Shown here piece by piece: positions 1 to 5,392 of a stretch of 5,392 bases of DNA. Numbering within the stretch: the stretch's first letter is position 1; every line of letters starts with the position of its first letter. Position numbers and translations under genes: made by a program. Below the pieces are notes generated by a model. The model did no database searches. It was not told where the DNA came from and was given only the letters and a program-made list of their open reading frames with translations. The DNA comes from an uncultured Acetatifactor sp. (GTDB lineage: Bacteria > Bacillota > Clostridia > Lachnospirales > Lachnospiraceae). The stretch is from NCBI GenBank assembly GCA_948896875.1, contig CAQUWW010000180.1, forward strand, positions 1 to 5,392, given 5' to 3'.

Positions 1-2
1 GC

Positions 3-62
3 ATGTTTTACAGGAAAGGCGCAGGTATGGACGAAGTGCCTTCCGACTATACAGGATTATAA
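3..62 (+). CDS. Possible 3' end of an upstream gene (partial)
   Basis: The frame beginning at position 3 is open from the window edge to a TAA at 60-62 and reads as about 19 residues ending in GAGMDEVPSDYTGL. The composition (acidic, with aromatic residues and a Met-Asp-Glu-Val-Pro string) looks like a genuine soluble protein C-terminus. The other forward frame, which stays open to 87, gives a less protein-like Cys/Trp-rich peptide. Only a fragment is visible, no family can be assigned, and the real start would lie to the left of the window. A small internal ATG in this frame should not be taken as the gene start. Confidence is low because such a short open stretch can occur by chance. Confidence 0.3.
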   Translation: MFYRKGAGMDEVPSDYTGL

Positions 63-103
63 ACCAATCCGCGGTATTCCCCTCTAAAACTTGCGGAAAA
101 ACA

Positions 104-288
104 GGCGGGGAAGGGGCGGGAGGCTCTTTATGGCCGCACTAAGGGATGCCCTTAGCAGAGATGAAATCCACTGCTTACTGAGACTTTGGCGGGCAGGCTC
201 TTCCTGCCCGTCAATTAGTCTCTGTTGCAGTGGAGTTCATCGGCGCGTTATCCCTGCAGAATAAAGAACCTCCCGCCCCTTTCCCGCC
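104..288. repeat. 185-bp long imperfect palindrome (MITE-like element or structured RNA)
   Basis: The outer arms 104-131 and 261-288 are inverted repeats matching at 26 of 28 positions; one of the two exceptions would be a G-U pair in plus-strand RNA. Nested inside, 160-174 pairs with 227-241 (14 of 15), 177-185 with 217-225 (8 of 9), and 186-197 with 203-214 (12 bp including one G-U), closing on the loop CTCTT at 198-202. On the left side, 139-145 and 149-155 form a separate perfect 7-bp hairpin with a 3-nt loop. The arm tips are very GC-rich (GGCGGG...CCCGCC). No open reading frame of note lies inside, no T-run follows the apical stem, and no target-site duplication is evident at the tips. 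It could be a non-autonomous mobile element, a dispersed repeat or a stable non-coding RNA; the sequence alone does not decide. Confidence 0.8.
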
Positions 289-291
289 GTT

Positions 292-306
292 CCTCTGCTG
301 TAGAGG
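292..306. repeat. Small hairpin flanking the long palindrome
   Basis: CCTCT at 292-296 and AGAGG at 302-306 form a perfect 5-bp stem with a 5-nt loop. The same CCTCT also occurs at 81-85, left of the palindrome, so AGAGG could instead close a larger structure spanning 81-306. Which pairing forms is not decidable by eye. Confidence 0.4.
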
Positions 307-314
307 ATAGCCCG

Positions 315-396
315 CTGTCAGTCCTTGCAATAGCCTGGACTTTAGCAGTAACTCCCTGTCGGTCCTTGCAGAATCCCTGATCTTAGCGGAAGACCC
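315..396. repeat. Two degenerate 41-bp tandem repeat units
   Basis: Units 315-355 and 356-396 align without gaps at 28 of 41 positions. The best conserved block is the first 15 bases, CTGTC(A/G)GTCCTTGCA, and a second is TTAGC(A/G)G at 342-348 and 383-389. Pieces recur nearby: GCAGTAACT at 346-354 and 409-417, and GGTCCTTGCA at 361-370 and 443-452. Part of the motif also sits in the right side of the long palindrome (TCCCTGCAGAAT at 251-262 against TCCTTGCAGAAT at 363-374). No coding frame runs through the block. It is probably a decayed dispersed-repeat array related to the neighbouring palindrome. Confidence 0.55.
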
Positions 397-431
397 CAGT
401 TGGCCATCGCAGTAACTTTGACTTCGTCCTC

Positions 432-448
432 AGGACCATAAAGGTCCT
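432..448. other. Hairpin upstream of the promoter
   Basis: AGGACC (432-437) and GGTCCT (443-448) form a perfect 6-bp stem with the A/T loop ATAAA. It overlaps a second, shorter near-palindrome, CCTTG-CA-CAAGG, at 446-457. There is no downstream T-run, so it is not a standard intrinsic terminator. The right arm is the last copy of the GGTCCTTGCA repeat motif. Confidence 0.4.
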
Positions 449-492
449 TGCACAAGGCACAGGCCCAGGTGAATTAAACGTGAAGTTAGCTC

Positions 493-521
493 TGGCAATG
501 TTTCTCCGAACCTGTTATACT
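493..521 (+). promoter_or_regulatory. Predicted sigma-A promoter with extended -10
   Basis: TATACT at 516-521 is preceded by TG at 513-514, giving the extended -10 form TGnTATACT, which differs from consensus at one position. Seventeen bases upstream, TGGCAA (493-498) is a poor -35 box, which is common where the -10 is extended. Transcription would begin near 528, about 45 bases before the chosen ATG. This also argues that the in-frame GTG at 480 lies upstream of the transcript and is not the start codon. Confidence 0.5.
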
Positions 522-540
522 GGTAAAGATATCACAACCA
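521..540. promoter_or_regulatory. Candidate operator palindrome at the transcription start
   Basis: This 20-bp imperfect palindrome reads TGGT-N3-GATATC-N3-ACCA, so 14 of 20 positions are symmetric. It overlaps the last base of the -10 box and covers the expected transcription start, where a repressor site would be placed. The centre is AT, not the CG typical of LacI-family operators, so the regulator class is unknown. No regulator gene is in the window. Confidence 0.3.
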
Positions 541-554
541 AAGTCGACTCACAG

Positions 555-565
555 AAAGGGACAGG
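555..565 (+). promoter_or_regulatory. Ribosome binding site deciding the start at 573
   Basis: The purine-rich stretch AAAGGGACAGG lies 7-12 bases before the ATG at 573. The upstream in-frame GTG (480) has no comparable purine tract, and the 31 residues it would add are not like the N-terminus of a transporter. The residues after Met573 (MEKRLRGKFW) are a typical basic cytoplasmic lead-in to the first membrane helix. Confidence 0.55.
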
Positions 566-572
566 CAGCACA

Positions 573-3500
573 ATGGAAAAACGTCTACGGGGCAAGTTCT
601 GGACGGCACTGGTGATTTTCAGCCTCATGGGCCAGGTGGCATGGGTGGTTGAAAACATGTACTTCAACGTATTTATCTACAAGATGTTCCACGCATCCGC
701 CGCGGATATCTCCCTGATGGTAGGGGCAAGCTCCGTGGCCGCCACAGTCACCACTATCTTCATGGGTGCACTGACAGATTATCTGGGCAGACGGAAAATT
801 TTTATCTGTGGCGGATATATTGCCTGGGGCATCTCCATCCTGGCCTTTGCCTTCCTGCGAATGGACCTTCTGACTCCTCTGGCGGGAAATGCTCTGCAGG
901 CCGCCTCCCTGGGCGTCACGCTGGTCATTATCCTGGACTGCGTCATGACCTTTCTGGGTTCTTCGGCCAATGACGCCAGCTTCAACGCCTGGATGACGGA
1001 CTGGGGTGACAGCTCCAACCGCGGCAGAATAGAGGGCATCAATTCCATGATGCCTCTGGTGGCCATCCTGGTGGTTTTCGGCGGTTTCTCCGCCTTCGAT
1101 CTGGACAGGGCTGACAGCTGGACTGCCATTTATCTCATCGTCGGTATTGCCGTCACGCTCATCGGTGTGTCCGGTTTCTTTCTGATAGATGAAAAAAGCC
1201 AAAGTTCTTCGGAGGGCAAAACTGGCTTCCGGGAAACCCTTTTCCACAGCTTTCGTCCTTCCGTCCTGCGTGAAAATCCGCTTCTCTATGCCATAATAGG
1301 GGCTTTCGCCGTCTTCGGCATCTCCATCAATATTTTCATGCCCTATCTGATTCTGTATTACGAAAAGACACTGGGCATGACCAATTATGTGATGATCATG
1401 GCGCCTGCCATTGTGCTGGCCGCCATTGCCACCGCTTTTTATGGAAAATTGTATGACATGCTGGGCTTCAAGTCCTCTGTGGTGCCTTCCGTCTGCCTGC
1501 TTATAGCGGGTTATATCCTGCTTTACGTAAGCAGGGAAACGGCCGTTGTCTTCTTTGGCTCCCTTCTCATGATGACCGGATATCTTACAGGAATGGCCGT
1601 TTTCGGCGCCATGATCCGGAGCCACATTCCGGAGGGCAAAGCCGGGCAGTTTCAGGGGATTCGTATTATCGGACAGGTGCTGATACCCGGCATCCTGGGG
1701 CCGGCCATCGGTGCGGCGGTTCTGCACGACGCCGAACAGATCGTCAATTCCGACGGCACCACTTCTTTCCTGCCAAATCGGAATATTTACGCAGCAGCCT
1801 TTGCAGCGGCGGTCGCATTGCTGGTATTGCTGTGGCTGATTTTCCGGATGATGCGAAAGGGGCATTCTATCCTGGTCAGCCGGGCCGGGGAGGAATTGCA
1901 GAATGCCGCAAACAGCTTACATACAGAGGAAATATGGAACAGTTATCCCCGTCCCCGAATGCGGCGGAACAGTTTCCAAAGTCTGAACGGAAAATGGATT
2001 CTCAACGGCCGGGAAATCCTCGTTCCTTTTCCACCTCAGTCTCTTTTGTCCGGGTATCAGGGCTCCATCGGAAAGCACCTGGAATATGTCAGAGACTTTA
2101 CCTTGCCTCCCATGGAAAAAGGCAGGCGGCTTCTCCTGCATTTCGGCGCGGTGGACCAGATTGCGGAAGTGTATCTGAACGGACATTGTCTGGGACGGCA
2201 CGAAGGCGGTTATCTGCCCTTTTCCTTCGACATTACCGACGCGATGCAGGCGGGTGAGAACAAGCTCCTGGTCAAAGCCACGGACGCCCTCTCCCACAGG
2301 TATCCTTATGGGAAACAGCGCAAAGCCCGGGGCGGCATGTGGTACACGCCTGTCAGCGGCATCTGGCAGAGCGTCTGGCTGGAGTATGTGCCGGAGGTAT
2401 ATATCGCAGGGTTGGATGTCACTGCGGATACGGAGAAAGTACATATATGTGTCAGAAGCAGTGCGGATACTACCGCTCCAAAGTCAAGAGGTATCTCCGT
2501 CACCATCAAGCTCCACAACGGCAGTCTCTACAGTGTTCGCTCACAAGACCGGGAGCTGGAAATCAATCTCCGAAAGCTCCGGCTGGCGGACGGCAGCGCC
2601 TATCAGCCAATATTATGGAGTCCGGAGCATCCTTATCTGTATGACATCACTGTCACCATGGGCGAAGATATTGTGTCCTCCTATTTTGGCCTTCGGACAG
2701 TGGAGGTAAAAAAAGAAAACGGAATCCCCAGAGTATGTCTGAACGGCCAGCCCGTTTTCCTGCATGGTGTTCTGGATCAGGGGTACTTCTGCGACGGTAT
2801 TTATCTTCCGGCGGAAGAAAAGGAATATGAGCAGGACATTCTGCGCATGAAGAATCTGGGATTCAATCTGTTGAGAAAGCATATCAAAATCGAGCCGGAA
2901 TGCTTTTATTACTATTGCGACCTTCATGGTATGCTTATGATGCAGGATATGGTGAACAGCGGGCTCTATTCCTGGCTCAAAGACACCGCGCTCCCTACCA
3001 TCGGCATCTTTCAGAAGGGAAACGGCCGGCTGTGGGGAAGGAAAAAGCGCAGAGACTTTTTTGTCCGGCATATGGAGGAGACTCTCCGGCATTTGCAGAG
3101 CCATCCCAGCGTTATCGCCTACACCCTGTTTAACGAGGGCTGGGGACAGTTCGACGGGGATGCCATCTATGACAGGGCAAAGGCTCTGGACGGAACGAGA
3201 CTGTACGATACCGCATCCGGATGGTTTCCGGGAAGCAGGAGCGACTTCGACAGCCAGCATATTTATTTCAGGAAGCTTGTGCTTCCCGAGAGACCGGAAA
3301 GGCCTGTGTTCATCTCGGAATGCGGCGGATACTCTCATCGTGTACCGGACCATTTCTATGCGAAATACAATCAGTTCGGCTATGGGGAATGTGCGGACAG
3401 TCAGGAATTGACAGCCAGAATCAGGGCATTGTACGAAGAGCTGGTTCTGGGCAATATTCCAAAGGGTGTCTGTGGCTGTATTTATACCCAGCTCAGCGAC

Positions 3501-3638
3501 GTGGAGGATGAGACCAACGGCCTCTATACCTATGACAGAAAGGTATGTAAAGTGGAGTCAGCGCAGTTAAAAGAAATAAGCGCATGCCTTCAAACCCAAA
3601 TCAGTGAGGACAACCCACAGAAAAATGACATTACATAA
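573..3638 (+). CDS. MFS transporter - GH2 glycoside hydrolase fusion protein
   Basis: One uninterrupted 1021-residue frame. Residues 1-430 form a full MFS permease with about 12 membrane helices (approximately 8-30, 46-66, 76-95, 105-130, 158-177, 181-201, 235-258, 268-290, 301-320, 323-345, 360-385, 405-427). The loop 2-3 signature GALTDYLGRRK is at 65-75, with a degenerate copy (GKLYDMLGFK) at 291-300 in the second half. After a short linker (about 431-453) comes a complete family 2 glycoside hydrolase: a jelly-roll sugar-binding domain (about 455-610, with SLNGKW ending at 475 and GGMWYTPVSGIWQ from 587), an Ig-like sandwich (about 610-715) and a TIM barrel to the C-terminus. The catalytic acid/base is Glu855 in FNEGWGQ and the likely nucleophile is Glu916 in ISECGG. 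There is no LacZ-type C-terminal domain. By MFS topology both ends are cytoplasmic, so hydrolysis would occur inside the cell. The substrate is unknown; a beta-galactoside, beta-glucuronide or related glycoside is possible. It is probably co-transcribed with the MATE gene 12 bases downstream. Domain assignments are firm; coupled import and cleavage is inferred. Confidence 0.93.
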   Translation: MEKRLRGKFWTALVIFSLMGQVAWVVENMYFNVFIYKMFHASAADISLMVGASSVAATVTTIFMGALTDYLGRRKIFICGGYIAWGISILAFAFLRMDLLTPLAGNALQAASLGVTLVIILDCVMTFLGSSANDASFNAWMTDWGDSSNRGRIEGINSMMPLVAILVVFGGFSAFDLDRADSWTAIYLIVGIAVTLIGVSGFFLIDEKSQSSSEGKTGFRETLFHSFRPSVLRENPLLYAIIGAFAVFGISINIFMPYLILYYEKTLGMTNYVMIMAPAIVLAAIATAFYGKLYDMLGFKSSVVPSVCLLIAGYILLYVSRETAVVFFGSLLMMTGYLTGMAVFGAMIRSHIPEGKAGQFQGIRIIGQVLIPGILGPAIGAAVLHDAEQIVNSDGTTSFLPNRNIYAAAFAAAVALLVLLWLIFRMMRKGHSILVSRAGEELQNAANSLHTEEIWNSYPRPRMRRNSFQSLNGKWILNGREILVPFPPQSLLSGYQGSIGKHLEYVRDFTLPPMEKGRRLLLHFGAVDQIAEVYLNGHCLGRHEGGYLPFSFDITDAMQAGENKLLVKATDALSHRYPYGKQRKARGGMWYTPVSGIWQSVWLEYVPEVYIAGLDVTADTEKVHICVRSSADTTAPKSRGISVTIKLHNGSLYSVRSQDRELEINLRKLRLADGSAYQPILWSPEHPYLYDITVTMGEDIVSSYFGLRTVEVKKENGIPRVCLNGQPVFLHGVLDQGYFCDGIYLPAEEKEYEQDILRMKNLGFNLLRKHIKIEPECFYYYCDLHGMLMMQDMVNSGLYSWLKDTALPTIGIFQKGNGRLWGRKKRRDFFVRHMEETLRHLQSHPSVIAYTLFNEGWGQFDGDAIYDRAKALDGTRLYDTASGWFPGSRSDFDSQHIYFRKLVLPERPERPVFISECGGYSHRVPDHFYAKYNQFGYGECADSQELTARIRALYEELVLGNIPKGVCGCIYTQLSDVEDETNGLYTYDRKVCKVESAQLKEISACLQTQISEDNPQKNDIT
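1887..1905 (+). promoter_or_regulatory. Relic or cryptic translation start at the MFS/GH2 junction
   Basis: Inside the linker-coding region a strong Shine-Dalgarno, GGGGAGGA (1887-1894), sits about nine bases ahead of an ATG at 1903. That ATG is not in the fusion frame; its frame stops after 27 codons at about 1984. It lies about 14 codons before the YPRP motif, close to where stand-alone GH2 relatives usually begin. It may be the remnant of the start of a formerly separate GH2 gene. The only in-frame initiation codon nearby, a TTG at 1896, is only 2 bases from the GGAGG and is a poor candidate for separate GH2 expression. Confidence 0.3.
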
Positions 3639-3650
3639 ATCGGTGAAACT

Positions 3651-5030
3651 ATGAAAACATCCTGGAAAAATGACCCTTTTTACAATCGAATCTTCAAGCT
3701 GGTACTGCCCATCGTCATTCAGAACCTGCTCAGCGCCGCTGTCAGCTCGGCGGACGTCATCATGCTGAATTATGTGGGACAGTCCTCTATATCCGCCGTT
3801 TCTCTGGCCTCTCAGTATGCCAATGTACTTTTCATGGTATTTTACGGGCTGGGCACCGGCGCCACTATGCTCTGCGCCCAATACTACGGAAAGGGAGATA
3901 TGCGGGCCATTCAGGTCATCGAAGGCATTGCGCTGCGTTTTTCCCTGAGCTTCTCTCTGCTTTTTGCCGGTCTGGCTCTTCTGGTGCCGGAGGGAATGAT
4001 GCTGATCTTCACCAATGACCCGGAACTGATTTCCATCGGCGCTTCCTACCTGCGCTTTATGAGCGTCAGCTATCTGTGCTGGGGAATCACAGAAGTCTAT
4101 CTGGCCGTACTGCGAAGCATTGGAAAAGTGATGATCAGCACAGCCATGAACCTGCTGGCTTTTTCCCTGAATATCCTGTTGAACGCAGTCTTCATTTTCG
4201 GCCTCTTCGGCGCGCCGAAGCTGGGGGCGCAGGGAGTGGCCATCGCCACCTCTCTGTCCAGGCTGGTGGAGCTGGCCGCCTGCTTTGTGGTTTCCTTTTT
4301 CAGCAGGGACATCAAACTGCGTTTCCGCTATCTTTTTATCCGGAATAAGATACTCTTTTCCGATTTCGTCCGCCTTTCTCTTCCCGCACTTGGGAATGAC
4401 ATTATCTGGAGCGTGGCTTTTTCCGTCTACTCCGTCATCATAGGCCATCTGGGAACAGACGCGGTGGCCGCCAACTCTTTTGTGATAGTTGTAAGGAATT
4501 TCGGCACGATACTGTGCTTTGGAATGGCCAGCGCAGGGGGAATCCTGCTGGGAAACGTGATCGGAGAGAATAAGCTGGAGGAAGCCCGTACCGGCGCCCG
4601 GAAGCTGATGAGGCTTACCGTCATCACCGGCGCCATCGGCGGGGTCATCATTCTGGCCGCAATGCCTCTGGTTCTGAGTTATGCGGATCTGACAGACCAG
4701 GCCATGCATTACCTGAAATATATGCTTCTGATCAATACTTATTATGTGATGGGGGCCGCCGTGAATACCACCCTGATTGCAGGTGTCTTCCGGGCGGGAG
4801 GAGACAGCCGCTTCGGCTTTGTATGCGATACTATCGATATGTGGCTCTATGCCGTGCCTCTGGGTCTTCTGGCGGCATTTGTGCTGAAACTCCCCGTCAT
4901 GTGGGTCTATTTTCTGCTCTGCACCGATGAATTTGCCAAATGGCCCTGGGTCATCCGGCATTACCGCAGCGGCAAATGGCTGAACAATATTACCAGAGAA
5001 AACCTGTTTGAATCCACAGGAGAGCCCTGA
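3651..5030 (+). CDS. MATE family efflux transporter
   Basis: A 459-residue polytopic membrane protein of the usual MATE length, with two homologous six-helix halves. Family features include the N-terminal KLVLPIVIQNLLSA helix followed by SSADVIMLNYVG, the loop YYGKGD at 78-83, GAPKLGAQGVA at 187-197 closing the region before helix 6, and AGVFRAGGDS at 377-386 in the C-lobe. The C-terminal tail includes DEFAKW and RHYRSGKWLNNIT, as in many Firmicutes MATE proteins. Members exchange Na+ or H+ for organic cations, drugs or metabolites across the cytoplasmic membrane. The start follows GGTGA (3642-3646) with a rather tight 4-base spacing and lies 12 bases after the fusion gene's stop with no terminator between, so an operon is likely. 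The substrate cannot be read from sequence; context suggests export of a product of the GH2 reaction, which is inference. It appears intact. Confidence 0.93.
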   Translation: MKTSWKNDPFYNRIFKLVLPIVIQNLLSAAVSSADVIMLNYVGQSSISAVSLASQYANVLFMVFYGLGTGATMLCAQYYGKGDMRAIQVIEGIALRFSLSFSLLFAGLALLVPEGMMLIFTNDPELISIGASYLRFMSVSYLCWGITEVYLAVLRSIGKVMISTAMNLLAFSLNILLNAVFIFGLFGAPKLGAQGVAIATSLSRLVELAACFVVSFFSRDIKLRFRYLFIRNKILFSDFVRLSLPALGNDIIWSVAFSVYSVIIGHLGTDAVAANSFVIVVRNFGTILCFGMASAGGILLGNVIGENKLEEARTGARKLMRLTVITGAIGGVIILAAMPLVLSYADLTDQAMHYLKYMLLINTYYVMGAAVNTTLIAGVFRAGGDSRFGFVCDTIDMWLYAVPLGLLAAFVLKLPVMWVYFLLCTDEFAKWPWVIRHYRSGKWLNNITRENLFESTGEP

Positions 5031-5032
5031 AA

Positions 5033-5392
5033 TCAAATCAGAGCCAGAATGCCGTACAGTACATGAATACAGAACAAAAACCAGGCGCCTGCCAGCAGGA
5101 TTCTCTTTCCTCTGGTATCCGCCTGTGTGCGTTCCAGCACCAGAAGCCGCATCAGAGACACTATAAACATAAGGAGCAAACCTGACATCATGGGCCACAG
5201 GAAATCTCCATGGCCCAGCTTTTCTCCTCCTTCTCCCAGCAAAGCCGCCTCCAGGAACCCCGTCAGGTATCCCGCCAAAGCCAGTCTTCCCCAATCGCTT
5301 TTGACAAAATAGGCACCGTCTATCAATAGCATAAACAATGGAAAAGCCATGCTGCACAAGATGGACAGTCCCACATTCTGCGTATACATTCT
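5033..5392 (-). CDS. Multi-pass membrane protein of unknown function (C-terminal part)
   Basis: The minus-strand frame is open from the right window edge to a TGA at 5033-5035. There is an ATG at 5387-5389, but the frame continues into the preceding codon (Arg) and the visible part begins close to a membrane helix, so this is most likely the C-terminal part of a longer protein. Counting from that Met, four hydrophobic segments are seen at about 6-24, 34-52, 65-86 and 96-116. A polar loop, GEGGEKLGHGDFLW (52-65), carries a His-Gly-Asp-Phe motif next to the third helix. I do not recognise the family and assign no function. It converges on the MATE gene with only two bases between the stop codons, and no hairpin terminator separates them. 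Confidence 0.7.
   Translation of the reverse strand, partial: RMYTQNVGLSILCSMAFPLFMLLIDGAYFVKSDWGRLALAGYLTGFLEAALLGEGGEKLGHGDFLWPMMSGLLLMFIVSLMRLLVLERTQADTRGKRILLAGAWFLFCIHVLYGILALI

Noticed and set aside
1..87. Alternative reading of the left edge in the first frame (open to 87)
   Set aside because: The translated peptide is Cys- and Trp-rich without a recognisable pattern; the frame ending at 62 is more protein-like, though neither is certain.
186..226. Intrinsic terminator at the apical stem of the palindrome
   Set aside because: The 12-bp GC-rich stem is strong, but neither strand has a run of T after it.
315..452. CRISPR array or T-box/riboswitch leader
   Set aside because: The repeats are only two, adjacent and about 68% identical with no constant spacers. 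The block lies upstream of the likely promoter, and no T-box or known riboswitch core motif is visible.
480..572. Upstream GTG start that would lengthen the fusion protein by 31 residues
   Set aside because: The region contains the best promoter match, no good ribosome binding site precedes the GTG, and the extra residues are unlike an MFS N-terminus. The ATG at 573 has a purine tract and the expected basic lead-in.
585..1865. Long minus-strand open frame opposite the MFS half
   Set aside because: Its product is rich in His, Gln, Gly and Asp with no domain pattern, as expected when the complement of a hydrophobic coding sequence is read. The plus strand clearly codes for a transporter.
1832..2257. 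Could the fusion be a sequencing frameshift joining two genes?
   Set aside because: Moving the ATG at 1903 into the GH2 frame with one indel would push the MFS frame into the frame that stays open to 2257, giving a long unnatural overlap. The simple reading is one shared frame. Resequencing would still be worthwhile.
3567..5357. 596-codon minus-strand open frame opposite the MATE gene
   Set aside because: It is low-complexity, charged and His/Gln-rich, and lies across the MATE gene and part of a second real minus-strand gene in another frame. It is a codon-bias shadow.

Overview
This 5.4-kb window looks like chromosomal DNA from an anaerobic gut Firmicute, most likely a Lachnospiraceae/Clostridium cluster XIVa organism. 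That is an inference from the GC-balanced codon use, the Gram-positive-style ribosome binding sites and the type of glycoside hydrolase present. No marker gene fixes the taxon.

Layout. Positions 1-62 may hold the last codons of an upstream gene. Positions 63-480 contain no convincing gene but are strongly structured. There is a 185-bp imperfect palindrome (104-288) with 28-nt outer arms and a 12-bp apical stem, followed by a small hairpin, two degenerate 41-bp direct repeats and another hairpin. A promoter with an extended -10 box (about 493-521), a possible 20-bp operator-like palindrome (521-540) and a ribosome binding site lead into the main gene at 573.

The main gene (573-3638, 1021 aa) encodes an unusual fusion. 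The first ~430 residues are a complete 12-helix major facilitator (MFS) transporter. The last ~570 are a complete glycoside hydrolase family 2 (GH2) enzyme with both catalytic glutamates. Twelve bases further on, and probably in the same transcript, is a MATE-family multidrug/solute exporter (3651-5030). A convergent partial gene for an unidentified multi-pass membrane protein fills the right end (5033-5392, minus strand) and is separated from the MATE stop codon by only two bases.

Working model (inference). The MFS half imports a beta-glycoside or glycoconjugate. The GH2 half, tethered on the cytoplasmic side, cleaves it on arrival. The MATE pump could then export the released aglycone or another toxic product. 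This import-cleave-export arrangement, with the first two steps on one polypeptide, is the most notable thing in the window. The second is the palindrome/repeat block upstream, which resembles a non-autonomous dispersed element or a structured RNA.
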